The translations under genes and the position numbers were made by a program. Positions 19,508 to 28,642 of a stretch of 64,000 nt of DNA are shown piece after piece. Location: contig JAWKLJ010000002.1 in NCBI GenBank assembly GCA_041392805.1, positions 1,131,001 through 1,195,000 on the forward strand. The letters run 5' to 3'. Under the pieces are notes generated by a model. That model did not search any database, was not told the DNA's origin, and worked only from the letters and a program-made list of their open reading frames with translations. This stretch comes from Saprospiraceae bacterium (GTDB lineage Bacteria; Bacteroidota; Bacteroidia; Chitinophagales; Saprospiraceae). Numbering within the stretch: the first letter of the stretch is position 1; every line of letters begins with the position of its first letter.

Positions 19508-20193
19508 GAGGGATAAAGGTACAAAGTGGTACTAACCCGTAAACCTTCAGATTCTATAGTTTCTTCTATTTTTGTAATAAGAAAATCTTTTTGGCGAATC
19601 CAATAGATTCTTTGGATGGGAATTTCAATACTGGGGACAAGTTCTGATTGAAGAGTAGGAAGTTGATAGTGAGCCTTTAATTGATAGTGCATTTGGCCAT
19701 CAATTTTTTCTTCTACTAAGCTTTCAAGGCTTTCATAAGCTTCAGCATCTACGAATAGCGTATCTGAGTCTAGAAAGATGCTAGGGAAAATTTCTGCTAA
19801 ACTCAGATGAAAAACAAGGTTCTCCTTTAAAACCCACTCAAAATTGATGCTATCTTCGAAAATCGGACTATTCTTGGACGAAATACTGAAAAAAGCATCT
19901 GCTCGATTAATTGTTTTTTGAGCAAATAAGTAAGTTTGGGCTTCACTCTCATTTAGGTGATTCAATTCAAATTGAAAAATGGAGGCGTCTTTTACGAAGT
20001 TTGTTTTGAAATGGCCATTGAGGAAAACGGGGTTTCCTAAAATGGCATAGGTTTGTGTAAACTGGCCTTCATCCTGGTAAGCTGCCATTTGTTGGTATGC
20101 GTTTTTGCTTTTAGCCAATATTTCAGCAGCTGATTGGCTTATGAGAAGACTGCTACTTGAAACCAAGAGCAGCGAAGCGAATATTAGTTTCAT
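19498..20193 (-). CDS. Exported LolA-like protein of unknown role
   Basis: A 231-residue protein with a signal peptide (MKLIFASLLLVSSSSLLISQSAAE). The rest is beta-rich: AYQDEGQFTQTYAI, FKTNFVKDASIFQFEL and repeated LxxxxY strands, resembling the LolA/LppX-like fold (DUF2092-type proteins) that carries lipoproteins or other lipids in the periplasm. This assignment rests on pattern only. It is convergent with ftsZ and divergent from the next gene, so it is a single-gene unit. Confidence 0.6.
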   Translation of the reverse strand: MKLIFASLLLVSSSSLLISQSAAEILAKSKNAYQQMAAYQDEGQFTQTYAILGNPVFLNGHFKTNFVKDASIFQFELNHLNESEAQTYLFAQKTINRADAFFSISSKNSPIFEDSINFEWVLKENLVFHLSLAEIFPSIFLDSDTLFVDAEAYESLESLVEEKIDGQMHYQLKAHYQLPTLQSELVPSIEIPIQRIYWIRQKDFLITKIEETIESEGLRVSTTLYLYPSKN

Positions 20194-20406
20194 GGTTCTT
20201 GCAATGTAATTGAGTAATGATATAACAATAACTTCCTTCTTTTGCAGCCATATTTCGTTAAAAGCTACGATTTAACTGGTCTATAACTACGCCTGTTTGT
20301 CGGCAAAGGATTTCTGACACTTTTTGTACAGGATAAGCAGTCTGGCCACAAAATTAGCTACCTCAAACGGAGCGCTTATTATTTCCATTACTTATCGGTA
20401 AATACT

Positions 20407-21483
20407 ATGCCTAAATTACTATATAGATATTCGTTTTTCCTATTTTTCCTTTGTCTTTTTGCTTGCACCCGCGAAGAAAAACCACCCTTTTCCTATCCCC
20501 TCCGCACCATTGAATCCAAAAAAATATGGGATCGCGCATTTCACAATGCCTTTGTTGACCTCATTGCTTTTCGAGGCCAATTGTTGTGTGCATTCAGAGA
20601 GGGTGATGGCCACGTAACCGGTAAAAAAGGCAAAATAAGAATATTGGCTTCGGAGGATGGCAAGCACTGGCGCCCCATTAGTCTCTTGAAAAAGGAAGGC
20701 ATTGATTTGCGGAATGCCAAATTCAGTATTCGGCCGGATAGCATGTTGGTGCTTACCGGCTTAGGGACAGATTACCAAGGGGAGGTATATGAATGGTATA
20801 CCTGGGTCGCTTATTCGGAGGATGGCAAGACCTGGACCCCGCCGAGGCGGACCCGTGGTATTCCCTCCAATAATTGGTTTTATGATTTAAATTGGCAAGG
20901 CGACTATGCCTATGCCCTTCCGATGATAACGGGTACAGATCCGGTGACGGGCATTGTGCAATCGAGACAACGCACCATGGCCCTGTTTAGGTCAAAAGAT
21001 GGCATGAACTTTAGCCAAATCGGCGATACCCTAGCCCTTTCTCCGCTAGTCGGAGAAGCGCTGATCCGTTTTAAACCAGACAGTACCATGTTTTTCCTGA
21101 TCAGAGATGGCGGCGGGCACTCGGTAACAGGCTACTACGGCACGGCTAAGCCTCCGTATGATAGCCTCCATCCGCTACCGCTGGACCACGGATTGGGCGG
21201 CCCTAACCTCCTCCTGCTTCCCGATCAAAGCTGGCTGCTGGGCACCCGCGAATGGCCAGAGGAACGCCTCGACTGCCTCAATGAAAGCCTCACGGTATTC
21301 ATGCGCATCAAAGAAGATGGGACCTTTCGTAGGGTTTTCGTGTTGCCTAGCGAAGGCGATACCGCTTATCCAGGTTTGGCTATTTTGAATAATACTTTAC
21401 ATATTGCCTATTACTCTGGGCACCAGGGCTGGCCTTCTATTTATTATAGCCAGGTATTGCTGGACTCGATAATGGGGTGGTAG
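20407..21483 (+). CDS. Sialidase-fold lipoprotein (BNR-repeat glycosidase-like)
   Basis: A 358-residue protein with a lipoprotein signal (hydrophobic stretch then LFAC followed by TREE), so it is expected to be anchored by Cys20. The mature part looks like a six-bladed sialidase propeller: FRGQLLCAFREGDGH, two Asp-box-like SEDGKxW motifs (ASEDGKHWRP and YSEDGKTWTP), and RFKPDSTMFFLIRDGG. The Arg residues of FREG and LIRDGG resemble the substrate-binding arginines of exo-alpha-sialidases. True substrate is unknown; many such Bacteroidota proteins act on other glycans. Confidence 0.6.
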   Translation: MPKLLYRYSFFLFFLCLFACTREEKPPFSYPLRTIESKKIWDRAFHNAFVDLIAFRGQLLCAFREGDGHVTGKKGKIRILASEDGKHWRPISLLKKEGIDLRNAKFSIRPDSMLVLTGLGTDYQGEVYEWYTWVAYSEDGKTWTPPRRTRGIPSNNWFYDLNWQGDYAYALPMITGTDPVTGIVQSRQRTMALFRSKDGMNFSQIGDTLALSPLVGEALIRFKPDSTMFFLIRDGGGHSVTGYYGTAKPPYDSLHPLPLDHGLGGPNLLLLPDQSWLLGTREWPEERLDCLNESLTVFMRIKEDGTFRRVFVLPSEGDTAYPGLAILNNTLHIAYYSGHQGWPSIYYSQVLLDSIMGW

Positions 21484-21486
21484 GGT

Positions 21487-21732
21487 TAAGAGCATGTTTG
21501 GAGGTCACCTTTTATTCACGACCTTTATAGTGATTTATGGTGTTCATGAATCTCCCAAGGTCGATTTGGGCCTAAAACTATCCCTTTTTCGCTGATACTT
21601 CGTTACTTTTTTCGTCCGTACCGAAGGGTATGAACTTCAAAAAGGCACTGTTGATACATTGTATCAAGCCATCCCAGTCAGCGAAAAATTGACACTTTTT
21701 GCCTCCAAAAGCGACCTCCAAACATGCTCTTA
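21487..21732. repeat. MITE-like element 1 with perfect 20-bp terminal inverted repeats
   Basis: The ends 21487-21506 and 21713-21732 are exact reverse complements over 20 bases (left arm begins TAAGAGCATGTTTGGAGG). The 246-bp unit has no credible ORF. Inside, TTTTTCGCTGA and TCAGCGAAAAA form a second inverted pair. A related element lies at 24093-24279. No clear target-site duplication was found. Confidence 0.6.
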
Positions 21733-21769
21733 GGGAAAGCGCTTATAGCGGATGGTCCTCCTCTCCTAA

Positions 21770-22081
21770 AAGATTAGAAAGATTTCAAGACAAATCCATA
21801 ATCCCACAGCAATTCTCCAGGATCTGATCGAAGAAACCTCCTGGAAGATATTCCCAAATCCGGTAAAAAAAGGAGGGCAGCTATATATAACCCCCAATGG
21901 GCTGAATAATTTTGAGCTGGAATGGGTTTTAATTTATAGCGCAAATGAGAAATTGATCCACAAAAGCCCTTTTAAGGGCGAACCAATTGCTATCCGCGAT
22001 TTTTCGGCCGGCCTTTATTGGGTGCTGCTTTACGCCCCTGGTAAAAGTCCTGTTAGAGAAAAATTGCTTATTGTTGAGTAA
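21770..22081 (+). pseudogene. 3' fragment of a secreted protein gene: T9SS C-terminal sorting signal
   Basis: The frame is open from 21770 to the TAA at 22079-22081 but has no usable start. It encodes SWKIFPNPVKKGGQLYI, then a beta-sandwich segment and an ending in FSAGLYWVLLYAPGKSP and REKLLIVE. The PNP motif, the SAGLYW turn and the KLLIV ending are those of the type A C-terminal domain that directs Bacteroidota proteins through type IX secretion. The rest of the gene is missing. It lies directly after MITE-like element 1, whose insertion or an associated deletion could have cut it off. Confidence 0.65.
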
Positions 22082-22180
22082 GCCTGCGACAAAGGCCCCA
22101 GTTCTATATTTAATTCGTTATCTTTCCGCTACATTTTATCTGCTCGCCTGTTCTCCGACAGGCGGCTCGGCTTTTAAACT

Positions 22181-22645
22181 ATGTGGGATCAGGTACAAAC
22201 CTATTTCTGGCCCTGGGCGGCCCTGATTGGCCTTTCGCTAGCCCTGGTTTGGGCTTGCAAAAGACATCCCTTTTGGGGTAAACGGCTCCTAGGTATCCTC
22301 TTTCTCCTGGGCGGGCTGGCAAACCTATTCCTGGCCATTTTCGATCCGCGCGATTACCTGGTGTTTGGGCGTTTTACTTTTTTTTCCTTTTACCGTTGGT
22401 TTATCTATATGATATTATTTAGGCAGGCTTTATGGATGGGGACTTTATTGGCACTCGTGCATCTTTATATCGCTTATCACTTCCTAAAGGGCGGACCACT
22501 TTCTACCTTAAGTGTGGTAATGGCCATTGCCTTATTATTGCTTTTGGCACCCCTTGGATTTGGTTCGGCCTTTCCTGCAACAGTTTTCCTAATGGCTGGG
22601 GTGTATTATGTAAAAGTAAGTATGGACTTAGAAACAGGTTCTTAA
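22181..22645 (+). CDS. Small multi-pass membrane protein, unknown function
   Basis: A 154-residue, very hydrophobic protein with four or five likely membrane helices (around residues 12-26, 35-55, 68-85, 92-108 and 115-145). The loop FDPRDYLVFGRFTFFSFYRWF between helices is rich in aromatics. I do not recognise a family. It stands alone between the secretion-signal fragment and the helicase gene, about 100 bases after the former. Confidence 0.55.
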   Translation: MWDQVQTYFWPWAALIGLSLALVWACKRHPFWGKRLLGILFLLGGLANLFLAIFDPRDYLVFGRFTFFSFYRWFIYMILFRQALWMGTLLALVHLYIAYHFLKGGPLSTLSVVMAIALLLLLAPLGFGSAFPATVFLMAGVYYVKVSMDLETGS

Positions 22646-22821
22646 ATTAAGGCAAATGGGTGGAGTTAAAGAGATTTTTATTTTTTTCATGCTTAAAGTC
22701 GTATCTTGTGGTGAAATTATGGGGCTGTAGGTAAAGACCTGCAACTTAACTTATTTAATTTCGTTAACTTGTGAGACAGAAGTTCCCCATAAACAACTAG
22801 AAAAGAACAAAAATACATCCA

Positions 22822-24096
22822 TTGAATTTTAGAGAATTACATTTGAATGAGCTGTTGCTTGAAGGCTTAGATGCGATGGGCTTTGAAAAAGCAACGCCTA
22901 TTCAGGAGAAAGCCATCCCCGCAATTATAAAAGGCCAAGATATTATCGCCTGTGCCCAAACAGGTACTGGAAAAACAGCTGCTTTTCTTCTACCGGTGCT
23001 TGATCGGCTTATTACAAAACCTGCAACAGGTATTGATACTTTAATCTTGGTTCCCACCAGGGAATTGGCAACCCAAATAGATCAACAACTAGACGGTTTT
23101 GCCTATTTTCTTGATATCACCTCCCTCCCTATATATGGTGGAAGAGACGGAGCTTCCTTTGAACAGGAAAAAAAGGCGCTTTCGATGGGCGCCAGCATCA
23201 TTGTCGCAACCCCTGGCCGCCTGATTGCCCACCTCAACATGGGCTATGTCAAAATGGACAAATTGCGTCACCTCATTTTGGATGAGGCCGACCGCATGCT
23301 GGATATGGGATTTATTAATGATATTCAAAAAATCATTGATTTCCTTCCTAAAAATAGGCAAACCTTGATGTTCTCGGCTACTATGCCGAGTAAAATAAGG
23401 CAATTTGCCAAGCGGATTTTGAATAATCCCGTGCAGTTTACCTTATCGGTATCCAAACCGGCCGAAGGCATCCTGCAAGTGGCCTACGAGGCGCAGGACG
23501 ACCAAAAACCGGCCCTGATCAAAAGCCTGCTGGCCAAGCGAAAAGGAAAAAATGAACGGATTTTAATTTTTTCCAAAACCAAAGCTAGCGTTAAAAATGT
23601 CGTAGGCATTTTGCGTTCGGCAGGGTTGGAGGTCGGTGAAATCCATTCGGATTTTGAACAAAACGAGCGAGAGTTAACCCTGCGGGCCTTTAAAAATGGG
23701 ACGGTTAATATCCTCGTGGCTACGGATATTTTATCACGTGGAATTGATGCCAGTGATATTCGCCTGGTCATTAATTACGATGTGCCTGGTGATGCAGAAG
23801 ATTATATCCACCGTATAGGCCGAACCGCTCGTGCCAATTCTGATGGACTGGCCTTGACCTTCATTAATAAACAAGACCGTCGGAAATTTCGCAATATTGA
23901 AGAACTGATGGAAAAAGAGGTCCGAAAACTTCCACTACCCGATGACGTCCCGCCCTCTAAAGAATCAACGAATCGCCCTCAGAACGCTCGCCCCGGTAGA
24001 AACGGTCGCTCGGCTAATGGAAGATCCTCGTCTGGTCCGAAAAGCCGAAATCCAAGTAGAAATTCTAACCCAAAGCGGAGCAAAAGACCTAATTAG
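22822..24096 (+). CDS. rhlE: DEAD-box ATP-dependent RNA helicase, RhlE type
   Basis: A 424-residue helicase with all core motifs: Q motif (FEKATPIQEKAIP), Walker A AQTGTGKT (45-52), PTRELA, DEAD at about 154-157, SAT, and HRIGRTAR in the second RecA domain. A basic tail rich in R, N, S and G (residues about 385-424) is typical of RhlE proteins that act in ribosome assembly or RNA decay. The start is TTG, giving MNFRELHLNELLLEGL, exactly the family N terminus; no in-frame ATG lies nearby. The stop TAG is formed by the first bases of MITE-like element 2, so insertion may have trimmed the tail. Confidence 0.93.
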   Translation: MNFRELHLNELLLEGLDAMGFEKATPIQEKAIPAIIKGQDIIACAQTGTGKTAAFLLPVLDRLITKPATGIDTLILVPTRELATQIDQQLDGFAYFLDITSLPIYGGRDGASFEQEKKALSMGASIIVATPGRLIAHLNMGYVKMDKLRHLILDEADRMLDMGFINDIQKIIDFLPKNRQTLMFSATMPSKIRQFAKRILNNPVQFTLSVSKPAEGILQVAYEAQDDQKPALIKSLLAKRKGKNERILIFSKTKASVKNVVGILRSAGLEVGEIHSDFEQNERELTLRAFKNGTVNILVATDILSRGIDASDIRLVINYDVPGDAEDYIHRIGRTARANSDGLALTFINKQDRRKFRNIEELMEKEVRKLPLPDDVPPSKESTNRPQNARPGRNGRSANGRSSSGPKSRNPSRNSNPKRSKRPN

Positions 24097-24279
24097 AGCT
24101 TGTTTAGAGGTAGGCTTTGGAAGCGAAAATATTTAATTATGGGTTCTCACAAAGCTTCCCGATGAATCGGGACAAGCTATTTTTCGGTGCATAGCAGGGC
24201 TAAGGACCGAAAAATAGCTGCGGTGAGGTTCCATAAGTGGATATTTGCAGCCCAAATGCTACCTCCAAACAAGCTCTAA
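24093..24279. repeat. MITE-like element 2, related ends and strong internal hairpins
   Basis: The ends 24093-24113 (TTAGAGCTTGTTTAGAGG...) and 24259-24279 are inverted repeats of 21 bases with one mismatch, and match element 1 in their core (AGAGCxTGTTTxGAGGT). Inside are a 14-base perfect stem (24175-24188 with 24206-24219, AGCTATTTTTCGGT), a CCCGAT-ATCGGG stem, and an outer CTCAC/GTGAG pairing. A transcript would fold tightly. There is no ORF. Confidence 0.6.
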
Positions 24280-24312
24280 GGCGTTAAAGTTGGAACACTT
24301 TCTTTAATTGTA

Positions 24313-24343
24313 CTTGCTGCCAGCCAGTAAAGATATATCTTTG
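24313..24343 (+). promoter_or_regulatory. Promoter of the TonB-dependent receptor gene
   Basis: TATCTTTG (24336-24343) fits the Bacteroidota -7 box TAnnTTTG, with TTG (24314-24316) 19 bases upstream as the -33 element. The receptor ATG lies 44 bases downstream. Confidence 0.5.
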
Positions 24344-24387
24344 CATCCTATTGTCAGCGAACGATTGTTGAAAACCAGCTTTACAAA

Positions 24388-26787
24388 ATGAAACGAAATA
24401 AACCAACCCGACTTTTTGCCAAAGGCAGAAAGATAATGTTTGTATTACAATTGATCAGTATCTCCTTTACTGCCATTGCCCAACAAGGTGAAGTCAAAGG
24501 TAAGGTTGTAGATGCACAGTCTGGCTCACCGCTCAGTTACGCCACCATTCAGGTATTTAATGCTTCAGATGGAAAATTACTAACCGGAGGAATCACCAGT
24601 GAAGATGGCACTTTTATCCTCGAAAGCCCATTCGGTGATTTGAAGGGAAGCATTGATTTTATCGGCTTTCAATCCTATGATTTAGGCACTTTTTCTTTGA
24701 CTAAAACCAAGGCTAAACTTGATTTTGGCGTCATAAAACTCCTTTCTGCTGCCAGTACGCTAGACGAAGTGGTGGTGCAGGCCGAAAAAAGCACCATGGA
24801 GCTATCATTGGATAAAAGGGTCTTTAATGTGGGTAAAGATTTGGGAAATGCAGGCGGTTCGGCCGTTGAAATCCTGAATAATATTCCCTCTGTTACCGTT
24901 GATGGAGAGGGGAATGTAAAACTTAGGGGAGCTAGCAATGTACGTATCCTCGTGGATGGAAAACCTTCCGGCTTGGTCAGTTTTAAAGGAGGGAGCGGTT
25001 TGCAGCAATTGCAAGCCAGTATGGTCGAAAAAGTAGAGGTGATCACCAATCCCTCGGCTCGATACGAGGCCGAAGGCATGGCCGGAATTATCAATATCGT
25101 ATTAAAAAAAGACCGGAAAAGAGGTTTCAATGGCTCCTTTGAAACGACCCTGGGCAATCCAACTAATTTGGGTGGCGCTGCCAATGTAAATTATCGTCAC
25201 AATAAGATAAATTTCTTCATAAATTATGGGATAAACTATCGGATTATTCCTAGTATTAACAGCACTCACCAGGAACTTTTTGTAAATGATACAACCTACG
25301 TTTCCGACCAATCCTACGATGGCGAACACATTGGCTTTTTTAATAATATCAGAGGGGGCTTAGACTATTTTTTTGATGAGAAAAACATCCTGACCGCCTC
25401 CTATCTTTACAGCGCCAGCCGTGGCAACCGATTGACAGATCTTCGTTATGACGATTACCTTTTTAATACCCTTGAAAGTTACACCAAGCGTACCCAGGAT
25501 GAACATGAAATCGAACCTATTTCTGAGTATGTAGTGAGTTATAAGAAGCTTTTTGAAAAAAAAGGACATGAGTTAAATGCCGAAGTGCGCTACCTGGATC
25601 ATTGGGAAGACTCAGACCAGGTTTTTACCCAACAATCTTTTTTCCCAAATGGCAGCGCCGATCCAAATGGTAAATTATTGCAAACCTCCGTCAATGATGA
25701 GACCGAAAAACAATTATTGCTGCAATTAGATTATGTCCAACCCTTTGCTAAAGAGGGAAAAATTGAGACGGGGGTTCGGAGCAGCTTCCGAGACATGACC
25801 AATGATTATGTGGTTAAGCAGGAGAATGACAATGGCGAAATGGTGGTTTTAGATGGCCTGGACAACAATTTTATCTATCAGGAAAATATCAATGCTATTT
25901 ATGGAATTGTTGGCAACAAAAGCGGCAAATTTTCTTATCAAGTTGGATTGCGCGCGGAGTGGACCGATATTGAGACCGTTCTGGAGGAAACGGCGGAGAC
26001 AAACCCCCGCAAATACGCCAATGTCTTTCCCAGCGCCCACTTCACATATGACTTCTCGACTAGCAATGCCCTCCAATTGAGTTATAGCCGGAGGGTGCAG
26101 CGGCCGGTTTACAATGACCTGAGCCCTTTTGTTACTTTTTCGGATAACCGGAATTATTTTAGTGGTAACCCCGATTTGAATCCTGAATTCAGCGATGTAT
26201 TTGAAATAGGGCACATCAAATATTTTGAAAAGGGATCCATTGCCTCCAGCTTGTATTATCGCTTAACGGATGACTATATAGATCGCATTCGAACAGTGGA
26301 TGATTTTGGATTTTCTAATACACGTCCAGAAAACCTCTTTTCGGAAAAAGCCTACGGCCTTGAATTATCTTCTTCTTATACCCTTGTTAAATGGTGGAAA
26401 CTGGACCTTAATTTCAACTTTTTCCACTCGGAAGTAGACGGGAGTAATATCGACAAGACCTTTACCAGTGAAACCTATAGTTGGTTTGCGAGAAAGACCT
26501 CTCGATTTAACCTCTCAAAAAGCAGTTACATGCAACTGCGTGCTAACTACGAAGCTCCCTTCAAAACGGCCCAAGGAAAACGCAAGGAATTGTACTTTTT
26601 TGACCTGGCCTACAACCGGGAAATATTTAAAGGCAAAGGAACACTCACCCTGAATGTGGCAGATGTATTAAACAGTCGAAAAATTAGAACGGTTACCAAT
26701 GGGGTAAATTTTATAGCGGATAAAATTGTTCAGCGCACCCGGCGACAAATTAATTTGACGCTGAGTTATCGCCTGAAAAAGGCTTAG
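24388..26787 (+). CDS. TonB-dependent receptor family outer-membrane protein
   Basis: A 799-residue outer-membrane protein. A signal peptide (to about residue 32, SFTAIAQ) is followed by a carboxypeptidase-regulatory-like domain (GEVKGKVVDAQSGSPLSYATIQVF), a plug domain (VEILNNIPSVTVDGEGNVKLRGASNVRILVDGKP) and an outer-membrane beta-barrel of the OMP_b-brl_3 type. SFxxxNVADVLNSRK-like ending strands are visible. Receptors of this subfamily import ligands or act as efflux or adhesion barrels; the substrate cannot be read from the sequence. No SusD-like partner is adjacent. Confidence 0.88.
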   Translation: MKRNKPTRLFAKGRKIMFVLQLISISFTAIAQQGEVKGKVVDAQSGSPLSYATIQVFNASDGKLLTGGITSEDGTFILESPFGDLKGSIDFIGFQSYDLGTFSLTKTKAKLDFGVIKLLSAASTLDEVVVQAEKSTMELSLDKRVFNVGKDLGNAGGSAVEILNNIPSVTVDGEGNVKLRGASNVRILVDGKPSGLVSFKGGSGLQQLQASMVEKVEVITNPSARYEAEGMAGIINIVLKKDRKRGFNGSFETTLGNPTNLGGAANVNYRHNKINFFINYGINYRIIPSINSTHQELFVNDTTYVSDQSYDGEHIGFFNNIRGGLDYFFDEKNILTASYLYSASRGNRLTDLRYDDYLFNTLESYTKRTQDEHEIEPISEYVVSYKKLFEKKGHELNAEVRYLDHWEDSDQVFTQQSFFPNGSADPNGKLLQTSVNDETEKQLLLQLDYVQPFAKEGKIETGVRSSFRDMTNDYVVKQENDNGEMVVLDGLDNNFIYQENINAIYGIVGNKSGKFSYQVGLRAEWTDIETVLEETAETNPRKYANVFPSAHFTYDFSTSNALQLSYSRRVQRPVYNDLSPFVTFSDNRNYFSGNPDLNPEFSDVFEIGHIKYFEKGSIASSLYYRLTDDYIDRIRTVDDFGFSNTRPENLFSEKAYGLELSSSYTLVKWWKLDLNFNFFHSEVDGSNIDKTFTSETYSWFARKTSRFNLSKSSYMQLRANYEAPFKTAQGKRKELYFFDLAYNREIFKGKGTLTLNVADVLNSRKIRTVTNGVNFIADKIVQRTRRQINLTLSYRLKKA

Positions 26788-26818
26788 AAACCATCTGGTA
26801 AATCGTAACATGCTGCTT

Positions 26819-27217
26819 TTATTCTTTTGACCTAACGAGCATTAATTCCTGGGTTGAAAACTCCATCCAAGCATAGTTGTAAATATAGTAGTACAGTTTG
26901 CCCTGGTTATTGATGTAGCACCCCGTGCAATAATGGAAGTGGAACCCCATTTTATCCAGCAGTAAACGGGGAACCATCAATTTATCTTTTTTCTCATCTT
27001 GAAAAACAGCTTCCATTATTTTAAAATTCTGAAACAAAAACCGATTGATGGTTTTGATAGTATCTCCTTTTCTGTGCTGGGAAGGATGGTGGAATTTGTT
27101 TTTGCAGGAGGGACTACAAAATTTCTTATCGGCTCTTCCAACGATGTGTTTTCCACAAATCGGGCAAGGTTTTCTAATCATAGTAAGGTCATATTGGTAT
27201 TCAAAACTAGGACTCAA
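26819..27217 (-). CDS. Zinc-ribbon protein divergent from the integrase
   Basis: A protein of up to 132 residues. The N-terminal half has CPICGKHIVGRADKKFCSPSCKNKFHH, a four-Cys zinc ribbon found in many small Bacteroidota proteins; a second CTGC pair lies near residue 98. The more likely start is the ATG at 27181 (MIRKPCPICG), giving 120 residues; the ATG at 27217 adds 12. The gene is divergent from the integron integrase, and the AT-rich gap between them holds inverted repeats, so the two may share control. Its function is unknown. Confidence 0.6.
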   Translation of the reverse strand: MSPSFEYQYDLTMIRKPCPICGKHIVGRADKKFCSPSCKNKFHHPSQHRKGDTIKTINRFLFQNFKIMEAVFQDEKKDKLMVPRLLLDKMGFHFHYCTGCYINNQGKLYYYIYNYAWMEFSTQELMLVRSKE

Positions 27218-27257
27218 AACAATTTCCCCAACAAAGATAAGTATTAACAGTTAATAA

Positions 27258-27298
27258 AACGGTTATTATATGTTTATTAGCTGTTAATAATAACCGTT
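27258..27298. promoter_or_regulatory. Inverted repeat upstream of the integrase, possible operator
   Basis: AACGGTTATTA (27258-27268) and TAATAACCGTT (27288-27298) are perfect 11-base inverted repeats separated by 19 bases. A near-palindrome TATTAACAGTTAATA sits just upstream. The position, between two divergent genes and before the integrase promoter, suits a regulator binding site. No LexA-type site was recognised. Confidence 0.4.
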
Positions 27299-27332
27299 AA
27301 TACGATTATTATTTTAACTAATTGATAATTAA

Positions 27333-27363
27333 TTGTTTGTAAATACATCGTTTTGTAGATTTG
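27333..27363 (+). promoter_or_regulatory. Integrase promoter
   Basis: TAGATTTG (27356-27363) fits the Bacteroidota -7 consensus TAnnTTTG, with TTG (27333-27335) 20 bases upstream. The integrase ATG lies 22 bases downstream. Confidence 0.5.
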
Positions 27364-27385
27364 TCGCCATATAAATCAAATTATA

Positions 27386-28525
27386 ATGAAAATTTCCATT
27401 ACAATCCACCCTAGATACCCTCATCGTCTACAGCTACAGCTACCAAAGAAGGCAGCTTATTGGGTAGAACAATTACAAGGTATAAAGCATGTGCATCACC
27501 ATAATGAGGGGCATTATTCGATGATGTATTTTCTCAATACGATTCCTTATCTGAAGCAGTTGTTTGGAGAGGTATTAAGTATCGAATTTGATCAGACTCG
27601 CTATCCACCTATCGTCTTTGAGAAAGAAGTGACTAAACCCAAAGTGAAAAAGGAGGTGGCATTGCCAAAGTATGCCAGGGCCGTGGATGCATTGGAGCAG
27701 TGGATTCGGCTAAAGCAATATAGCTATGCGACCTTGAAATCGTATAAGCTGTGTTTCATTAAATTCCTGTGGCATTTTAATGACAAAGACCCGCAGGAGA
27801 TCAGCAAGTCAGAAATCTGTGATTATATTCATCAATTGATAAAGGAGAAAAACATATCAGAATCTGCGCAAAATCAGATGATTAATGCCATCAAATGTTA
27901 TTATGAAAATGTGCTAAAACGGCCACGGGAGTTGTACGATATCACCCGGCCAAAGAAGCAGCAAAGTTTGCCCCAGGTATTATCGGCAGAAGAGGTTAGA
28001 AAAATATTGGAAGCAGTACCCAATCTAAAACACCGGACGATATTAATGGCGGTGTATTCGGGCGGATTACGACTGGGAGAAGTATTGCGATTGCGGGTAG
28101 CGGATGTAATGGAAAGCCAGCAAAAGATATTTATAAAAGGAGGTAAAAATAAAAAAGATCGCTACACCTTGTTGTCTAAACAATTTATCACTATTTTGAA
28201 GCAGTATATTAAAACTTACGATCCAAAGTACTGGCTATTTGAGGGGCAGACGGGTGGTCAATACAGTGCGAGTAGTGTGCAGAGCATATTTCGGACAGCT
28301 GCTGCGAAGGCGAATGTTGGTGAATTTGCAACGCTTCACACCCTTCGACATTCATTTGCGACGCACTTGTTAGAGGCAGGGGTTGATATCAGATACATTC
28401 AAGAATTGCTGGGGCATAGTCATATAGATACGACGGTGATTTATACGCATGTAGCTCAGAATAGGTTGAGTTCGATTATAAGTCCGTTGGATCAAATAAG
28501 TGTAAAACCGGTATACCCACAATAG
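27386..28525 (+). CDS. Integron-associated tyrosine recombinase (integrase)
   Basis: A 379-residue site-specific recombinase. About 110 N-terminal residues precede the SAM-like core-binding domain (ALEQWIRLKQYSYATLKSYK); the catalytic domain shows R229 (GGLRLGEVL), K254 (GGKNKKDR), H318-x-x-R321 (LHTLRHSFATHLL), H344 (LLGHSHIDTT) and nucleophile Y353 (IYTHV). Between the Lys and His-x-x-Arg motifs it is short and XerC/D-like, without the roughly 25-residue extra segment that classical IntI proteins have there. It reads toward the cassettes, and its stop is 21 bases before the attI crossover, so it is the obvious candidate to move them. No evidence for a second integrase is visible. Confidence 0.85.
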   Translation: MKISITIHPRYPHRLQLQLPKKAAYWVEQLQGIKHVHHHNEGHYSMMYFLNTIPYLKQLFGEVLSIEFDQTRYPPIVFEKEVTKPKVKKEVALPKYARAVDALEQWIRLKQYSYATLKSYKLCFIKFLWHFNDKDPQEISKSEICDYIHQLIKEKNISESAQNQMINAIKCYYENVLKRPRELYDITRPKKQQSLPQVLSAEEVRKILEAVPNLKHRTILMAVYSGGLRLGEVLRLRVADVMESQQKIFIKGGKNKKDRYTLLSKQFITILKQYIKTYDPKYWLFEGQTGGQYSASSVQSIFRTAAAKANVGEFATLHTLRHSFATHLLEAGVDIRYIQELLGHSHIDTTVIYTHVAQNRLSSIISPLDQISVKPVYPQ

Positions 28526-28552
28526 TGAGTTGGGGATACACAATTGTTATGC
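28526..28552 (+). other. attI-like recombination site
   Basis: The first cassette begins at the G|TTATGCAC step (G at 28546), inferred because attC1 starts with the complementary GTGCATAAC at 29342. The primary site must therefore lie between the integrase stop and this point, unlike classical integrons where it lies upstream of a divergent intI. Confidence 0.65.
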
Positions 28553-28642
28553 ACCATTAATGAAAATCAAATTAATAGTTTAGGAACTAAACTAAGTAAA
28601 GAGAGGTTTATGAAGTGAAAATTGAAAACAAAACCAATAATC

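Noticed and set aside
21987..22226. Frame of 79 codons overlapping the T9SS fragment
   Set aside because: It is out of frame with the recognisable sorting-domain sequence and overlaps the start of the next membrane protein gene.
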